A stretch of DNA of 64,000 bases from contig NC_061514.1 in NCBI RefSeq assembly GCF_022539505.1, positions 218,015,837-218,079,836 of the forward strand. Direction: 5' to 3'. Numbering within the stretch: position 1 is the first letter of the stretch; every line of letters starts with the position of its first letter. Under the pieces are notes generated by a model, which worked only from the letters and a program-made list of their open reading frames with translations, had not been told where the DNA came from and did no database searches. Positions 54,181-64,000 of the stretch are shown here, in pieces. The position numbers and the translations under genes were made by a program. This DNA comes from Lolium rigidum (taxonomy: Eukaryota > Streptophyta > Magnoliopsida > Poales > Poaceae).

Positions 54181-54192
54181 GCTCTGATACCA
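54181..54192 (-). other. Primer-binding site, initiator tRNA-Met type
   Basis: Minus strand TGGTATCAGAGC, complementary to the 3' end of initiator tRNA-Met. It lies 7 bases inside the LTR end at 54200. Confidence 0.85.
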
Positions 54193-54199
54193 GCTCCGG

Positions 54200-55520
54200 T
54201 GACCCACCATACCACTACATGGTGTAGTACGCAAGTCGTTGACATAACATAAGTGAAACACCATGTCAACACCCGGATTCTTAAGTCCAGATGCCTATTA
54301 TGCCATACATCGCAATCCCAGGAAGATTTTGTTTGCGAGACATAACAGTTGAATATCATAGATTCATCATTCATTACAACACCATAAAAGTCTTAAAATA
54401 AAAAGGATCACATGATCCAGTCTCATTACAACACTTGATCTAATGATCATGACATAACACGTAGCGGAGCGAAGTTGTAGAAGTCCATCTAATCCACAGG
54501 CAACACTTGACGTTAGGAGAAGCTCCTAGTTGTCACAGGCGTCCTGCTGTCCGTCCTCCTGATACTGCTGCTCTTCTTCATAGTATGGCCATTTGAATAG
54601 CCAGGGACACAGCCGTGAGTACTTTCAAGTACTCGCAAACTAATACTAGTGTAAGCACTAACAGTTTTAGTGAGAGTGTTCTAAGCTCTAGGTTATTTGC
54701 ATAAAGCCAGTATTATTTCATAAGCTTTTAGTAAACAAAGACTTCTCAAGTGCTAACTAACTCAAGTGGGAACATTAGTGTCATTCCCACAACTCTGTTG
54801 TGATTCAAAACAAAGTCACATTTCAAATTCAAATCACAAGTCACCCTTTTTGGAAAAGTTCTGATGACAGAATAGTATGGCCTTTCCAACTGTCCATGAC
54901 CGCGGACGCGGCTATTCGAATAGGTTTACACTCTGCAGAGGTTGCACACTTGTGCCACAACATTTGATTACATCCGTCAGGGATAACCCTGAATAATCAT
55001 AACTCAGTATGCGGATCATCAACCATTAACCTTTCACTTAGACATCCTAGTATAGGCACCTCTCCCCATGAGCTTGGCCTCCCAGTGATAACCAACTGCT
55101 ATCCTGGGAACTGCATAGGGCTTGGGTAGGACATTCACCTCATTTCACCTCATTTCACTTTCAACGGAGGCAGCCTTGGCATAACCTCTATGACGCTTGT
55201 TCAGAGGGAACCCATACTAAGACACATAAATTTCCAGCTAAAGCCTTACCCATAATCAGGTATTGTGGGGGTATTCAAGAATTGGAATGGTATCGCATCC
55301 AACCCAATCATCAGATTTTATCAAATTCAACATGTCATCCAAGTCATATTCACCTTCAAAATCTTTCAATAGAATGACTCATCATTCCAAGGTTTTCAAA
55401 GTCATTTCAAATCACATGTTCCCATCTAGAGTAGTCATTTTTAGTTTTAGCACTAGCAACTAGTCATGAGGGGTGCTAATTAGCTTGTATTGCTCTAGGC
55501 TAAATTTGATGCTCTTGTAC
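54200..55520 (-). repeat. 5' LTR (3' portion) of the non-autonomous gypsy element, interrupted by the chromovirus
   Basis: The plus-strand left end TGACCCACCATACCACTACATG matches the LTR ends at 28029 and, inverted, at 25777. Other shared blocks are CGTACTTG/CAAGTACTCG near 54630 and ACACTCTGCAGAGGT near 54940. It is cut at 55520 by the LTR starting at 55521, so its 5' part lies beyond the window. Confidence 0.75.
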
Positions 55521-58417
55521 TGTAACAGAACCACTTTGCTAATAAAGTAATGTTGCTAGTTGTTCATGTGCATGCATGCATTTGCATTTAAATTTGAGAA
55601 CTTTTTCACAAAATGTTATGAAACAATGTTGCAAATGGTTGTAGTTTTGTGTTAAGATTTTTTTTGCAAAAACCACCTTGAAAATTTGGGTCAAAATACC
55701 CCAAAAATTAGCAAAATCCTCCTGTTTTAAAAAAATCCTGAGAAACCCCTAAAGACTAGGGGGGTTTTCGCAAAAATTCCCCCATGTCTTCTTCCACGCA
55801 CGCAGGCAAGCAGCTGGGTGGCGCTGCTCCGGCCACCCGATGCTGCCGGCAGCCAGGATGGCCCTCGCCGCCCCCTGGCCGGCTATAAAGCCCCACCGCC
55901 GCCGCCGAGAAGCTCTTGCACGCCTCCCTCTCTCCTCCCCTTCTCTCTGCGCGCGGCCGACGAAACCCTAGCCCACGGCCTCCGCCGCTCGCCGCCGTTC
56001 TGCGCCGCCCCGTGCCAAGCCGACACCGCCGTTGGCTCCGCCGCGACGTCCTGGTCCTCCTCCACCAAGCAACGGACGCCGGGGAGCCCTCTTCTGCGCC
56101 AATCGAGCGACGTCTGTGCCGCCGGTCTCCGCCGCTCGCCGGCGATTCCGGCCTCCCTTCGACTCGCCGTCGCCACCACGAGCATCGCGGTGAGCTCCTG
56201 AGTCGACTGGTGCCCGACCCCTCGCCGATTGCTGGCCGTAGCGTGCCGGCGACGAGGTTCTGCCTGGCCCTCCGCGCGAGCTCGCCGGAGACGCCCCTCC
56301 GGCGACCATTGGAGGGTGGCGCCGCCCTCCTTTGGCTCATGGGGACGCTGCGCACCCAACGCGCGCGCCCGCTTGGGCCCTGGCGCCCTGCCTCGCCGAG
56401 CCAGTGCTCAACCTGGCTGGCCATGGCCTGGCTGACGTCGTGCTGACGTCGTGATGACGTCAGCTGACCCTTTTTATATTTTCTGTTTTATTTATAATTC
56501 AGAAAATGATGTATTTTATATCATTTTGTTCAGAAATTCAAATCGTACATGTTTATGAGCATTTCATACATCATTACAACTTTTAACTTGCAAATGTAGT
56601 GAAACCCTAATCGAACCCTCTCATATGGCGGTATCCGGTGCCGGAACCCCTTTAATTTGACGATGCACCTAGGGTTGCTCAATTCCATTCACATGACATG
56701 TCATTCATATTGTATGCGCATTGCATTATGCCATGTCGTGAATGTTTGTTCCCCCTTTCCGGTATTTGGTTCTTCGCGATAGGACCTGAGCCGGAGTCCG
56801 AAGTCAACATCACCGAAGAACCGCACTCATCCGCTGAGGGACAAGGCAAGCCCTAACCTGGTTCATCTATGATTTAGAAATGCTTTTATCTGTGGTTCCT
56901 ACATATCGCATATGATTCAACTGTCTTTTATCGATAGTTAGAGTTACCCTATCTGTTGCATGTCCGACCTTTGTAGCCTCGACACCCTGATCCACTGCTC
57001 CTAGCATAACTAGGTTTGGCATGTGTGCGTCGCGAGAGCCTTTATCTCTTTATGCTTAGCCATGCTTAGTTTGTTACGCTACTACTCCGGTCTACGGACT
57101 GGAGCCTTACAATGAAATGAATCTAGCATGACAGGTTGACGTGGTAAGTATAGAGATGATGATAAACATGATTAAAGGCTCAGACGAGAGGCCACATTGG
57201 GATGTGGTGGGTTGTTTCGTTTCTGCCGACCCTAGGAACCGAGTTCTCGCCTCTTGAACCAAGACCGAGCGTACAACCACACGAGGCCCTTTTATGGTAC
57301 CCTTTCGACTCACTAACTTGCCTAGTAGATTCCATGAGTCACATAGTTTGCGCGTTACCTGGTCATATGCATTGCATTTTGCTTGGGGGTTAAAGGTACA
57401 TAACAGGAAGGTAAGCGTGGTCGTGGTGGCTGGGGGTTGCGGCCTCTGGGGAAACCCAGCTCGGCTCACATCGTTAAGGACCGAATTCGGGACTAGACCC
57501 GTTACGGCGGAATAATCCTTAGCGCGTGACTCATGGTCTCGGCGATAGCAAGGTAAAGGTCGTGGTCGACCACCCTCTGCCGGCGTTCCAAGGAAGAAAG
57601 CTCAAACGTTGGCACTAAGAGTCGGTTGGCATGTGTGGGTAAAGTTGTGCACCCCTGCAGGGTTAAATCTTTTCGAAAAGCCGTGTCCACGGTTACGGAC
57701 GACTTGGGAATGGATTCTGTGATCATAGACAACATGAACCTAATAGTAAAATTTGGCAACCAATGTGTGTTTATGGATACCTTCTCCGGGTGTTGAGGGG
57801 GTGGTCCGAGGATAGTGGTTCGAGATGATGAAGATTGGTGGATACAACATGATGATCAATAGAGATAGAGATGTCGCTCTCTTAACCCCTTTCAAAGGTT
57901 CTGAGTAGTCGAACTTCTCTTCTCTCTCATCTTACAAAGGAAAATTGGCTTTACGCAAAAGAAGATCTACAGAAAGCCCGCATACCTGCTTTGCTAAAAG
58001 GTTGTACTAAGTCTTGCTGAGTCCCTGTACTCAGCTTTGCATGCTTTTGTTTCAGATGAAGTGCCGCAGCCGAAGGTGGTTTCTACGTTAATATCGACGG
58101 TTAGTTTGGGGTTCCCAGGCAGCAGCCTGCGACTTATGGGCTGGGATGTCGCTTTATGTTATGGCTTCTTAAGCCCTTTGCTATCTTGTTATTTAGAATA
58201 ACATAATTTGCTTCCGTTGCTTGTTGAATGTTGGGTCAGTGACCTCTGCGTGTAATAATTTGGATCTTACTCTGCTAAGAGTTGTAATATATTCTTTTGA
58301 GTTGTATAGTCACGGTTGTGTTACCGATTCCCTCACTGTAGTCTCTCGAGCTCGAGGTTAGGCTTATGTCAGACGAAGATCTGGTATTTGTCTAACCCTG
58401 ATCCCGGGGGTGCCACA
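55521..58417 (+). repeat. 5' LTR of the chromovirus (2897 bp)
   Basis: Starts TGTAACAGAACCAC and ends GGGTGCCACA. TATAAAG lies at 55884-55890, then a GC-rich leader with AAACCCTAGCC, a donor-like GCG/GTGAGC at 56190, and an AT-richer 2 kb remainder. The first 500 bp match the 3' LTR at 63496-64000 with roughly a dozen or more differences. Large open frames on both strands at 55756-56446 are GC-rich leader artefacts. Confidence 0.9.
55884..55890 (+). promoter_or_regulatory. TATA box in the chromovirus LTR
   Basis: GGCTATAAAGCCCC, repeated in the 3' LTR near 63857-63866. Confidence 0.75.
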
Positions 58418-58426
58418 GGCCGGTTT

Positions 58427-58441
58427 TGGTATCAGAGCTGG
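58427..58441 (+). other. Primer-binding site of the chromovirus
   Basis: TGGTATCAGAGCTGG, initiator tRNA-Met type, 9 bases after the LTR end. Confidence 0.9.
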
Positions 58442-59011
58442 ACTGCCTGTAGGAAACCCTTGTTCGCCGGTCGATGTTGAGTCTAGTGGATGGGAAAACT
58501 ATTTGAAAGCTAAAGATTATTTGCAAAACTCTGAATATGATTCTTTTTACTCCTTACCTGGTGTCACTCTAATGCTGAGTCATCTTACCTGGTTTTTATT
58601 GGAAAAAGGTTTCTCTTCTTTCCTATCAACTCAAATCTCTAGTATACACGGATTTGGGTTATTTTTCTCCAGTACTCCGTATCTGGTTGCTTGTCTCAGA
58701 GTTTTCAGAATGCCTCAGTTCATCTGAAGCATTGTTCCTTTATTCTTGCTTCGGGTGCTTAGCATCCAATTGTTTGCCTTTATTCGACATGGTGGTGGTA
58801 TGTCATCTTTGCATTCCATCTTCATGGTTTGTGAGTCGGTTAGTGGTGTGCCCATTTTGTATGATTGTTTAACTACTATGATCGATACGATGATATATCT
58901 TCATATCACATGTCTTGTTCTCTAGCATGCTCATTGCAGTCAATACATGCTTTCCTCCTGTTGAATCCTCCCGGTGAAGCTGTGTCTCATGGGTTTTGTT
59001 TTCTCTTCGGG
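58442..59011 (+). other. Untranslated leader of the chromovirus
   Basis: T-rich sequence between primer site and gag start. Small open frames (58410-58872) have no recognised motif. Confidence 0.6.
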
Positions 59012-60061
59012 ATGTCAGGCGGTACTAGGAGTGGTGCTGGCCGTGGTCGTGGCCATGGCAATAACCGTGGAGATGGCCACGAGGAGAATGCTGACCTTCC
59101 TCCTCCTCCTTCTATGGTCCAACTTATGGCCATGTATGAAGCCAATCATGCTGACAACATAAGGCTCCTTGAAAGGATTGAGCGGAACACAGCTCAGCGT
59201 CATGAGGAACAAGTGGGGATCCGAAGCTTCATCCACCTCACCCCACCAGTGTTCAGTTATTCAACCGAGCCACTTGATGCTGACTACTAGCTCCGCACCA
59301 TCGATCGCAAGCTTGAGGTTGCCCACGCTGCTCAAGCTGATTGGGTGAACTTTGCCACCTACCATCTTGAAGGAGCTGCTGGTTCATGGTGGGAAAACTT
59401 CCTGTTGACGCAGCCTGCCGGTCATGTCGTAACTTGGCCAGAGTTCAAAGCTGCTTTCCGTGCATATCATATCCCAGAGGGTCTGATGGATGAGAAAAGA
59501 GAAGAGTTTCTGAAGCTGACGCAGGGCAGTGGTTCTATCTGTGATTACCAAGGTAACTTCTATCACCTTGCCTGCTATGCTCCTGAAGAAACTTCCACTG
59601 ATGCCAAGAAGCAAGCCTTGTTCCGCAAGGGACTGGATCACGAACTTCGTCGAGATCTTCATCTTCTGGACTTCCCAACCTGCCAAGATCTTGTCAACAA
59701 GGCTATGAAGGCAGAAAGAGGAAAAGTGGAGTATGAGGAAACTCGCAAGCGCCCTCGAGATAATTCTCAGTCCTCTGGATCAGGCAATCAGCGCCGTCGT
59801 GTTTTCATTCCATACAGTGTTGTGCCTCGTGCTCCTTATGCACCAAAGTCTTCTTGTTATGCTCCTCGTCCACAAGCTCCAAGTGCTCCTGCGAGCAATG
59901 CCGGTGGAACAAACTATCGTCCCGCTATGGGTACTCCAGGTAGTGGTGCGTGCTTCACTTGTGGTCAACCTGGTCACTACATGAAAGAGTGCCCCCACAA
60001 TACTTCTGTTCGTGGTGCTCCACCACCAAATAAGTTTACCAAGCCTCAAGTTGCTGGTTAG
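59012..60061 (+). pseudogene. gag: Gag of the chromovirus, broken
   Basis: Start at the ATG 59012 (MSGGTRSGAGRGRGHG, a Gly/Arg-rich beginning). The capsid motifs WVNFATYHLEGAAGSWWENF, WPEFKAAFRAYHIP and FLKLTQGS occupy about 59340-59700. A CCHC knuckle C-F-T-C-x4-H-x4-C lies near 59952-59993. In-frame stops at 59288-59290 and 60059-60061; the second separates gag from protease in the same frame. Gag would package RNA into cytoplasmic particles. Confidence 0.9.
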
Positions 60062-60703
60062 GATCGTCTGACCCATGTCACTGCTGAAGAAGCTGAAGCA
60101 GATCCAAGCATCATAATGGGTACGCTTTGAATCAACTCCGTTATAGCTACAGTTCTGTTTGATTCTGGAGCATCGTATTCATTCATATCCCAAGAGTTTG
60201 CTCAGTTGCATGGGATTCCTTTTGAAGATATGCCTACCCCTCTTATGGTTCATTCCCCTGGTTCTAGTTGGTATACCGCTATGGTCAGTCGTGGGAATAA
60301 AATTGAGATTGGATATCTTCTTTTTCCAATTCCCCTCATTGCCCTCAAGTCAACCGACATCGATATCATTTTGGGCATGGATTGGCTAGCTAAATATCAG
60401 GCTGTCATTGATTGTGCAGCCAAGTCTCTTACTCTAACCGATCTTTTCGGAAGCTCCATTCTGTATTGGTCTCCGTCAGCAACACCTCCATCAGCAATAC
60501 ATATTCCTGATGCTGAGTTGTATGCCCTTGACATGTTACCCCCGCTTGAAATTTCTGATGTTTCGGTGGGTTGTGACTTCCCTGATGTCTTTCCGGAAGA
60601 ATTACCTGGCATGCCACCTGATCGAAGTGTGGACTTTGTCATCGAGCTGGTTCCTGTAACTGCTCCTGTTTCTCGACGTCCTTATCGTATGCCTTGAGAA
60701 GAT
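60062..60703 (+). pseudogene. pro: Protease region of the chromovirus
   Basis: Catalytic motif VLFDSGASYSFIS near 60150-60190 (classical Asp-Ser-Gly). It is followed by DIDIILGMDWLAKYQAVIDC, typical for the flap/end of gypsy protease, and the linker FPDVFPEELPGMPP before RT. Stops at 60127-60129 and near 60695 (after PYRMP) interrupt the frame. Confidence 0.88.
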
Positions 60704-62468
60704 TTGGTTGAACTGAAGAACCAGTTGGAAGAGTTAGAAGGGAAAAGATACATCCAACCCAGTACTTCTTCTTGGGGATGTCCCACACTCTTTGTCAAGA
60801 AGAGGGATACCAACGTTCCGCGTCTGGTTGTTGATTACCGGCCGCTCAACGCAGTAACCATCAAGAACAAGTATCCTCTACCTCGAATCAATGATCTTTT
60901 CGATCAATTGAGTGGTGCCACAGCTCTTTTCCAAGATGGATTTGAGATCGGGCTACCATCAAATCAAAATCCGAACGGAGGACATTCCAAAAACGGCGTT
61001 CATGACTCGTTATGGTCTTTACGAGTACACCGTCATGTCCTTTGGCCTCATAAATGCTCCAGCCACTTTTATGCGGCTCATGAACTCAGTGTTTATGGAG
61101 TATCTTGACAAATTCGTCATTATCTACATTGATGATATTCTGGTCTACTCTAAAACCGAAGAAGAACACACTGAACACTTGCGTTTGGTGCTGACCAAGC
61201 GTCGTGAACATCGGCTCTATGCCAAGTTTTCTAAATGTGAGTTCTGGCTACAAGAGCTCATCTTTCTTGGCCATGTGGTCTCTGCAAAAGGTGTTGCAGT
61301 CATTCCAGATAAAGTTCAATCCATTCTTGACCGGAAGACTCCTAAGTCAGCCAAAGAAATTCGGAGTTTTCTTGGATTGGCGGGTTATTACCGTCGATAC
61401 ATCAAGAATTTCTCCAAGATTGCCAAACCAATGACTGATCTTCTGAAGAAAGATAAGAAGTTCGAGTGGTCAGAAAAGGTTGAAGAAAGTTTTCAGACAC
61501 TGAAAATAAAGCTGACTACCGCTCCGGTACTTGTCCTTCCAGACACAAGCAAAGACTTTGTCATCTTCTATGATGCATCTCTTCAAGGGCTCGGATGTGT
61601 GTTGATGCAAGATGGCCATGTAGTGGATTATGCCTCTCGACAGTTGAAGCCACATGAGCTCAATTATCCAACTCATGATCTAGAGCTTGCAGCTGTGGTC
61701 CATGCTCTTAAGCAATGGCGACCCTACCTTTACGGTAATCGTTGCGAGTTATACTCGGATCATCAAAGCCTGAAGTATCTCTTTACCCAAGCAGATCTGA
61801 ATCTCAGGCAGACAAGATGGTTGGAACTCATCAAGGACTATGATTTGGGTCTTAACTATCAGCCCGGCAAGGCCAACGTCGTTGCTGACGCGCTAAGTCG
61901 AAAGTCATATTGCAACAATCTCATGCTCAAGAAATATCAACCTGTCCTCCATGAGGAATTTGCACGACTCAATCTTGAAGTTGTTCCTCAGGGGTACCTT
62001 GCTAACTTAGAGGTGAAACCCTCTCTTGAAGATCAGATCAAAGCCGCTCAGAAGCTTGATTTGGGTATCACTAAGATCAAAGAGAACATTGCTAGCGGAG
62101 ATGCTAAATGTTTCTCCGTCAACGATCAAGGTGTTGTTTACTTTGGTAACCGCTTGGTGGTGCCGAAGAAAAAGAGTCTGAGAGAGTTGATCCTCCGAGA
62201 ACCTCATGAGTCTCCTCTATCTATTCATCCTGGAAGTACAAAGATGTATCAGGATCTTCGCCAAAGGTTCTGGTGGACCCGGATGAAAAGGGAAATTGCT
62301 CGCTTTGTAGCTGAATGCGACGTTTGTCGTCGTGTAAAAGCTGAGCATCAAAGACCAGCTGGTACTCTTCAACCTCTATCTACTCCTGAATGGAAATGGG
62401 ATGAAATTGGTATGGATTTCATTACCGGACTTCCCAAAACTCGAAAGGAAGCAATGCTATATGGGTAA
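60704..62468 (+). pseudogene. pol: Reverse transcriptase, RNase H and integrase N-terminal part of the chromovirus
   Basis: RT starts with [19 protein letters not shown] and continues to a frameshift between about 60900 and 60950. The main frame then runs 60912-62468: [13 protein letters not shown], the active site YIDDILVYS near 61125-61150, and [15 protein letters not shown]. RNase H has [15 protein letters not shown] with catalytic Asp near 61572 and [11 protein letters not shown]. The integrase zinc finger ([17 protein letters not shown] ... CDVCRRVKA) is near 62225-62340, and the first integrase Asp lies in [11 protein letters not shown]. The frame ends at 62468, where a second frameshift enters the integrase core. 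Confidence 0.92.
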
Positions 62469-63457
62469 TTGTTGATCGCCTATCCAAGGTTGCTCACTTC
62501 CTTCCTATCCGAGAAGACATTACTGCTAGCAAGTTGGCAGATCTGTATGTTTCTCGAATAGTATCTCTTCATGGTGTTCCAAAGAAGATTATCTCTGACC
62601 GAGGAAGCTTGTTTACTTCCAAGTTCTGGGCCAGTTTCCAACAAGCTATGGGAACTCGTCTTTCCTTCAGCACAGCCTATCATCCTCAAACCGGTGGTCA
62701 AACCGAGAGGGTGAATCAAATCCTTGAAGACATGCTCAGGGCCTGTGTTATATCCTTCGGCAAGAATTGGGAAAAGTGCCTTCCATTTGCTGAATTCTCT
62801 TATAACAATAGCTTCTAGTCTAGTCTGGGTATGGCACCTTTTGAAGCTCTTTATGGACGGAAATGTCGAACCCCTCTGAATTGGTCAGAAACCGGTGAAA
62901 GACAATTCTTTGGACCGGACATGATCAAGGAAGTAGAAGATCAAGTTGGCATTATCCGAGAACGTTTGAAAGCTACTCAGTCTCGTCAAAAGAGCAATTA
63001 TGATCGTCATCATCAAGAAGTTTGCTATGAAGTTGGCGAGCAAGCTTATCTTCGAGTCACTCCTTTGAGAGGTGTCCATCGTTTCGGTATAAAAGGCAAA
63101 CTAGCTCCTCGCTATGTTGGTCCTTTCCGCATCCTTGCTAAACGAGGTGCACTTGCTTACAAGTTGGAACTCCCTCCAACTTATCCTGAAGTTCATGACG
63201 TCTTCCATGTCTCCCAACTCAAACGTTGCTTCAAAGATCCCATCCGTGGTGTTGATCACGAAACACTTGATCTCCAAGAGGATCTGACCTATCGAGAGTA
63301 TCCTATCCGTATCCTTGATGAAGCAGAGCGTAAAACTCGGCGTCAAACCATCAAATGCCTGAAAGTTCAATGGTCTCATCACTCTGAGTCAGAAGCAACC
63401 TGGGAACGAGAGGATCGTCTCCGATCTGAGTACCCTACCTTCTTTTCTAAAACTTAG
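62469..63457 (+). pseudogene. pol: Integrase core and chromodomain of the chromovirus
   Basis: Continues in another frame: VDRLSKVAHFLPI, SDRGSLFTSKFW (second catalytic Asp), NQILEDMLRA after GQTERV (Glu). A TAG at 62816-62818 interrupts before MAPFEALYGRKCRTP. The C-terminal part has the GPFRILAKRG and DVFHVSQLKRC motifs and a chromodomain-like end (IKCLKVQWSHHSESEATWE near 63350-63400), stopping at 63455-63457. The chromodomain is thought to guide integration to particular chromatin. Confidence 0.92.
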
Positions 63458-63495
63458 GAATCTCGGGGACGAGATTCTTGTAAGGGGGGTAGAGT
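63458..63495 (+). other. Polypurine tract region of the chromovirus
   Basis: GAATCTCGGGGACGAGATTC followed by TTGTAAGGGGGGTAGAGT directly before the 3' LTR at 63496. Confidence 0.85.
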
Positions 63496-64000
63496 TGTAA
63501 CAGAACCACTTTGCTAATAAAGTAATGTTGCTAGTTATTCATGTGCATGCATGCATTTGCATTTAAATTTGAGAACTTTTTCACAAAATGTTATGAAACA
63601 ATGTTGCAAATGGTTGTAGTTTTGTGTTAAGAAAATTTTGTGCAAAAACCCCCTTGAAAATTTGGGTCAAAATACCCCAAAAATCATCAAAATCCTCCTG
63701 TTTTCAAAAAAATCCCTAGAAACCCCTAAAGACTAGGGGGGTTTCGCAAAAATTCCCCCTGTCTTCTTCCACGCACGCAGGCAAGCAGCTGGGTGGCGCT
63801 GCTCCGGCCACCCGATGCTGCCGGCGGCCAGGATGGCCCTCGCCGCCCCCTGGCCGGCTATAAAGCCCCACCGCCGCCGCCGAGAAACTCATGCACGCCT
63901 CCCTCCTCTCCTCCCCTTCTCTATGCGCGCGGCCGATGAAACCCTAGCCCACGGCCTCCGCCGCTCACCGCCGTTCTGCGCCGCCCCGTGCCAAGCCGAC
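63496..64000 (+). repeat. 3' LTR of the chromovirus (first 505 bp)
   Basis: Starts TGTAACAGAACCAC and matches 55521-56030 with about 3 percent differences by eye, including small indels in the homopolymer runs. It continues past the window. Confidence 0.92.

Larger units (their letters stand above)
55521..64000 (+). mobile_element. Chromovirus (Ty3/gypsy, Tekay-type), runs off the window
   Basis: 5' LTR 55521-58417, tRNA-iMet primer site 58427-58441, gag, protease, RT, RNase H, integrase with chromodomain, polypurine tract, and 3' LTR from 63496 to the window end. It is inserted into the LTR at 54200-55520; the left flank is TGTAC (55516-55520). Multiple stops and two frameshifts make it non-functional. 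The order and the C-terminal chromodomain place it among chromoviruses. Confidence 0.93.

Noticed and set aside
55756..56446. 222 and 176 codon open frames near the chromovirus LTR start
   Set aside because: They lie inside the LTR leader downstream of the TATA box, occur on both strands and arise from high GC content.
1..64000. Bacterial-type operon, defence island or other novel enzymatic system
   Set aside because: All recognisable coding sequence belongs to transposable elements or probable captured fragments of plant genes; nothing suggests prokaryotic DNA.

Overview
This window is intergenic DNA from a large grass genome, most likely Triticeae (wheat, rye or barley group). It consists almost entirely of nested transposable elements. 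The evidence is a CACTA (En/Spm) DNA transposon with a GCGCACC-type subterminal array and a TNP2-like transposase, several Ty3/gypsy LTR retrotransposons of the Tat and chromovirus lineages, elements inserted inside elements, and no intact single-copy gene. Family and lineage names come from motifs recognised by eye; no database search was possible.

Layout. (1) 1-544 is the right part of an LTR that cuts into a CACTA element. (2) 545-22878 is that CACTA element on the minus strand. It has a terminus at 22878, a subterminal array, a TNP2 transposase pseudogene, a captured-gene-like segment at 1918-3473 and a TNP1-like second gene at 545-1423. (3) A 14.1 kb Tat-lineage retrotransposon (7587-21717) sits inside the TNP2 gene. 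It has gag, protease, RT, two RNase H modules, integrase, and a spliced accessory gene on the opposite strand between pol and the 3' LTR. (4) 22879-25777 holds two LTR pieces in opposite orientation. (5) 25778-28028 is a fragment of another gypsy element (LTR end plus gag). (6) 28029-36590 is a minus-strand LTR split by a 6.3 kb insertion (28649-34985). That insertion has a Helitron-like end, gene-like exons and a 12 bp flanking duplication. (7) 36591-49189 is a composite: a 383 bp 3' LTR, a plus-strand antisense accessory gene interrupted by more LTR insertions and a 100 N gap, then gag-protease without pol and a 542 bp 5' LTR of a different sequence. (8) 49190-55520 is a gypsy element with LTRs, primer-binding site and polypurine tract but no recognisable pol. 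(9) 55521-64000 is a chromovirus with 2.9 kb LTRs inserted in the 5' LTR of the previous element. It carries many stops and runs off the window.

How parts work together. The CACTA genes would supply the transposase and the protein that binds the subterminal motifs, but both genes are broken. The 7587 element has the full set of Tat replication proteins in reading frames that are nearly intact. Its LTRs differ by only about 20 substitutions in 875 bp as I read them, so it is young. The pol-less elements (36591-49189 and 49190-55520) would depend on proteins supplied in trans.

I found no convincing new defence, toxin or metabolic system. The observations most worth following are: the conserved antisense accessory gene in two elements; the 6.3 kb insertion with a Helitron-like end but a target duplication; the shared leader of the two CACTA genes; and the mismatched LTRs around the pol-less element.
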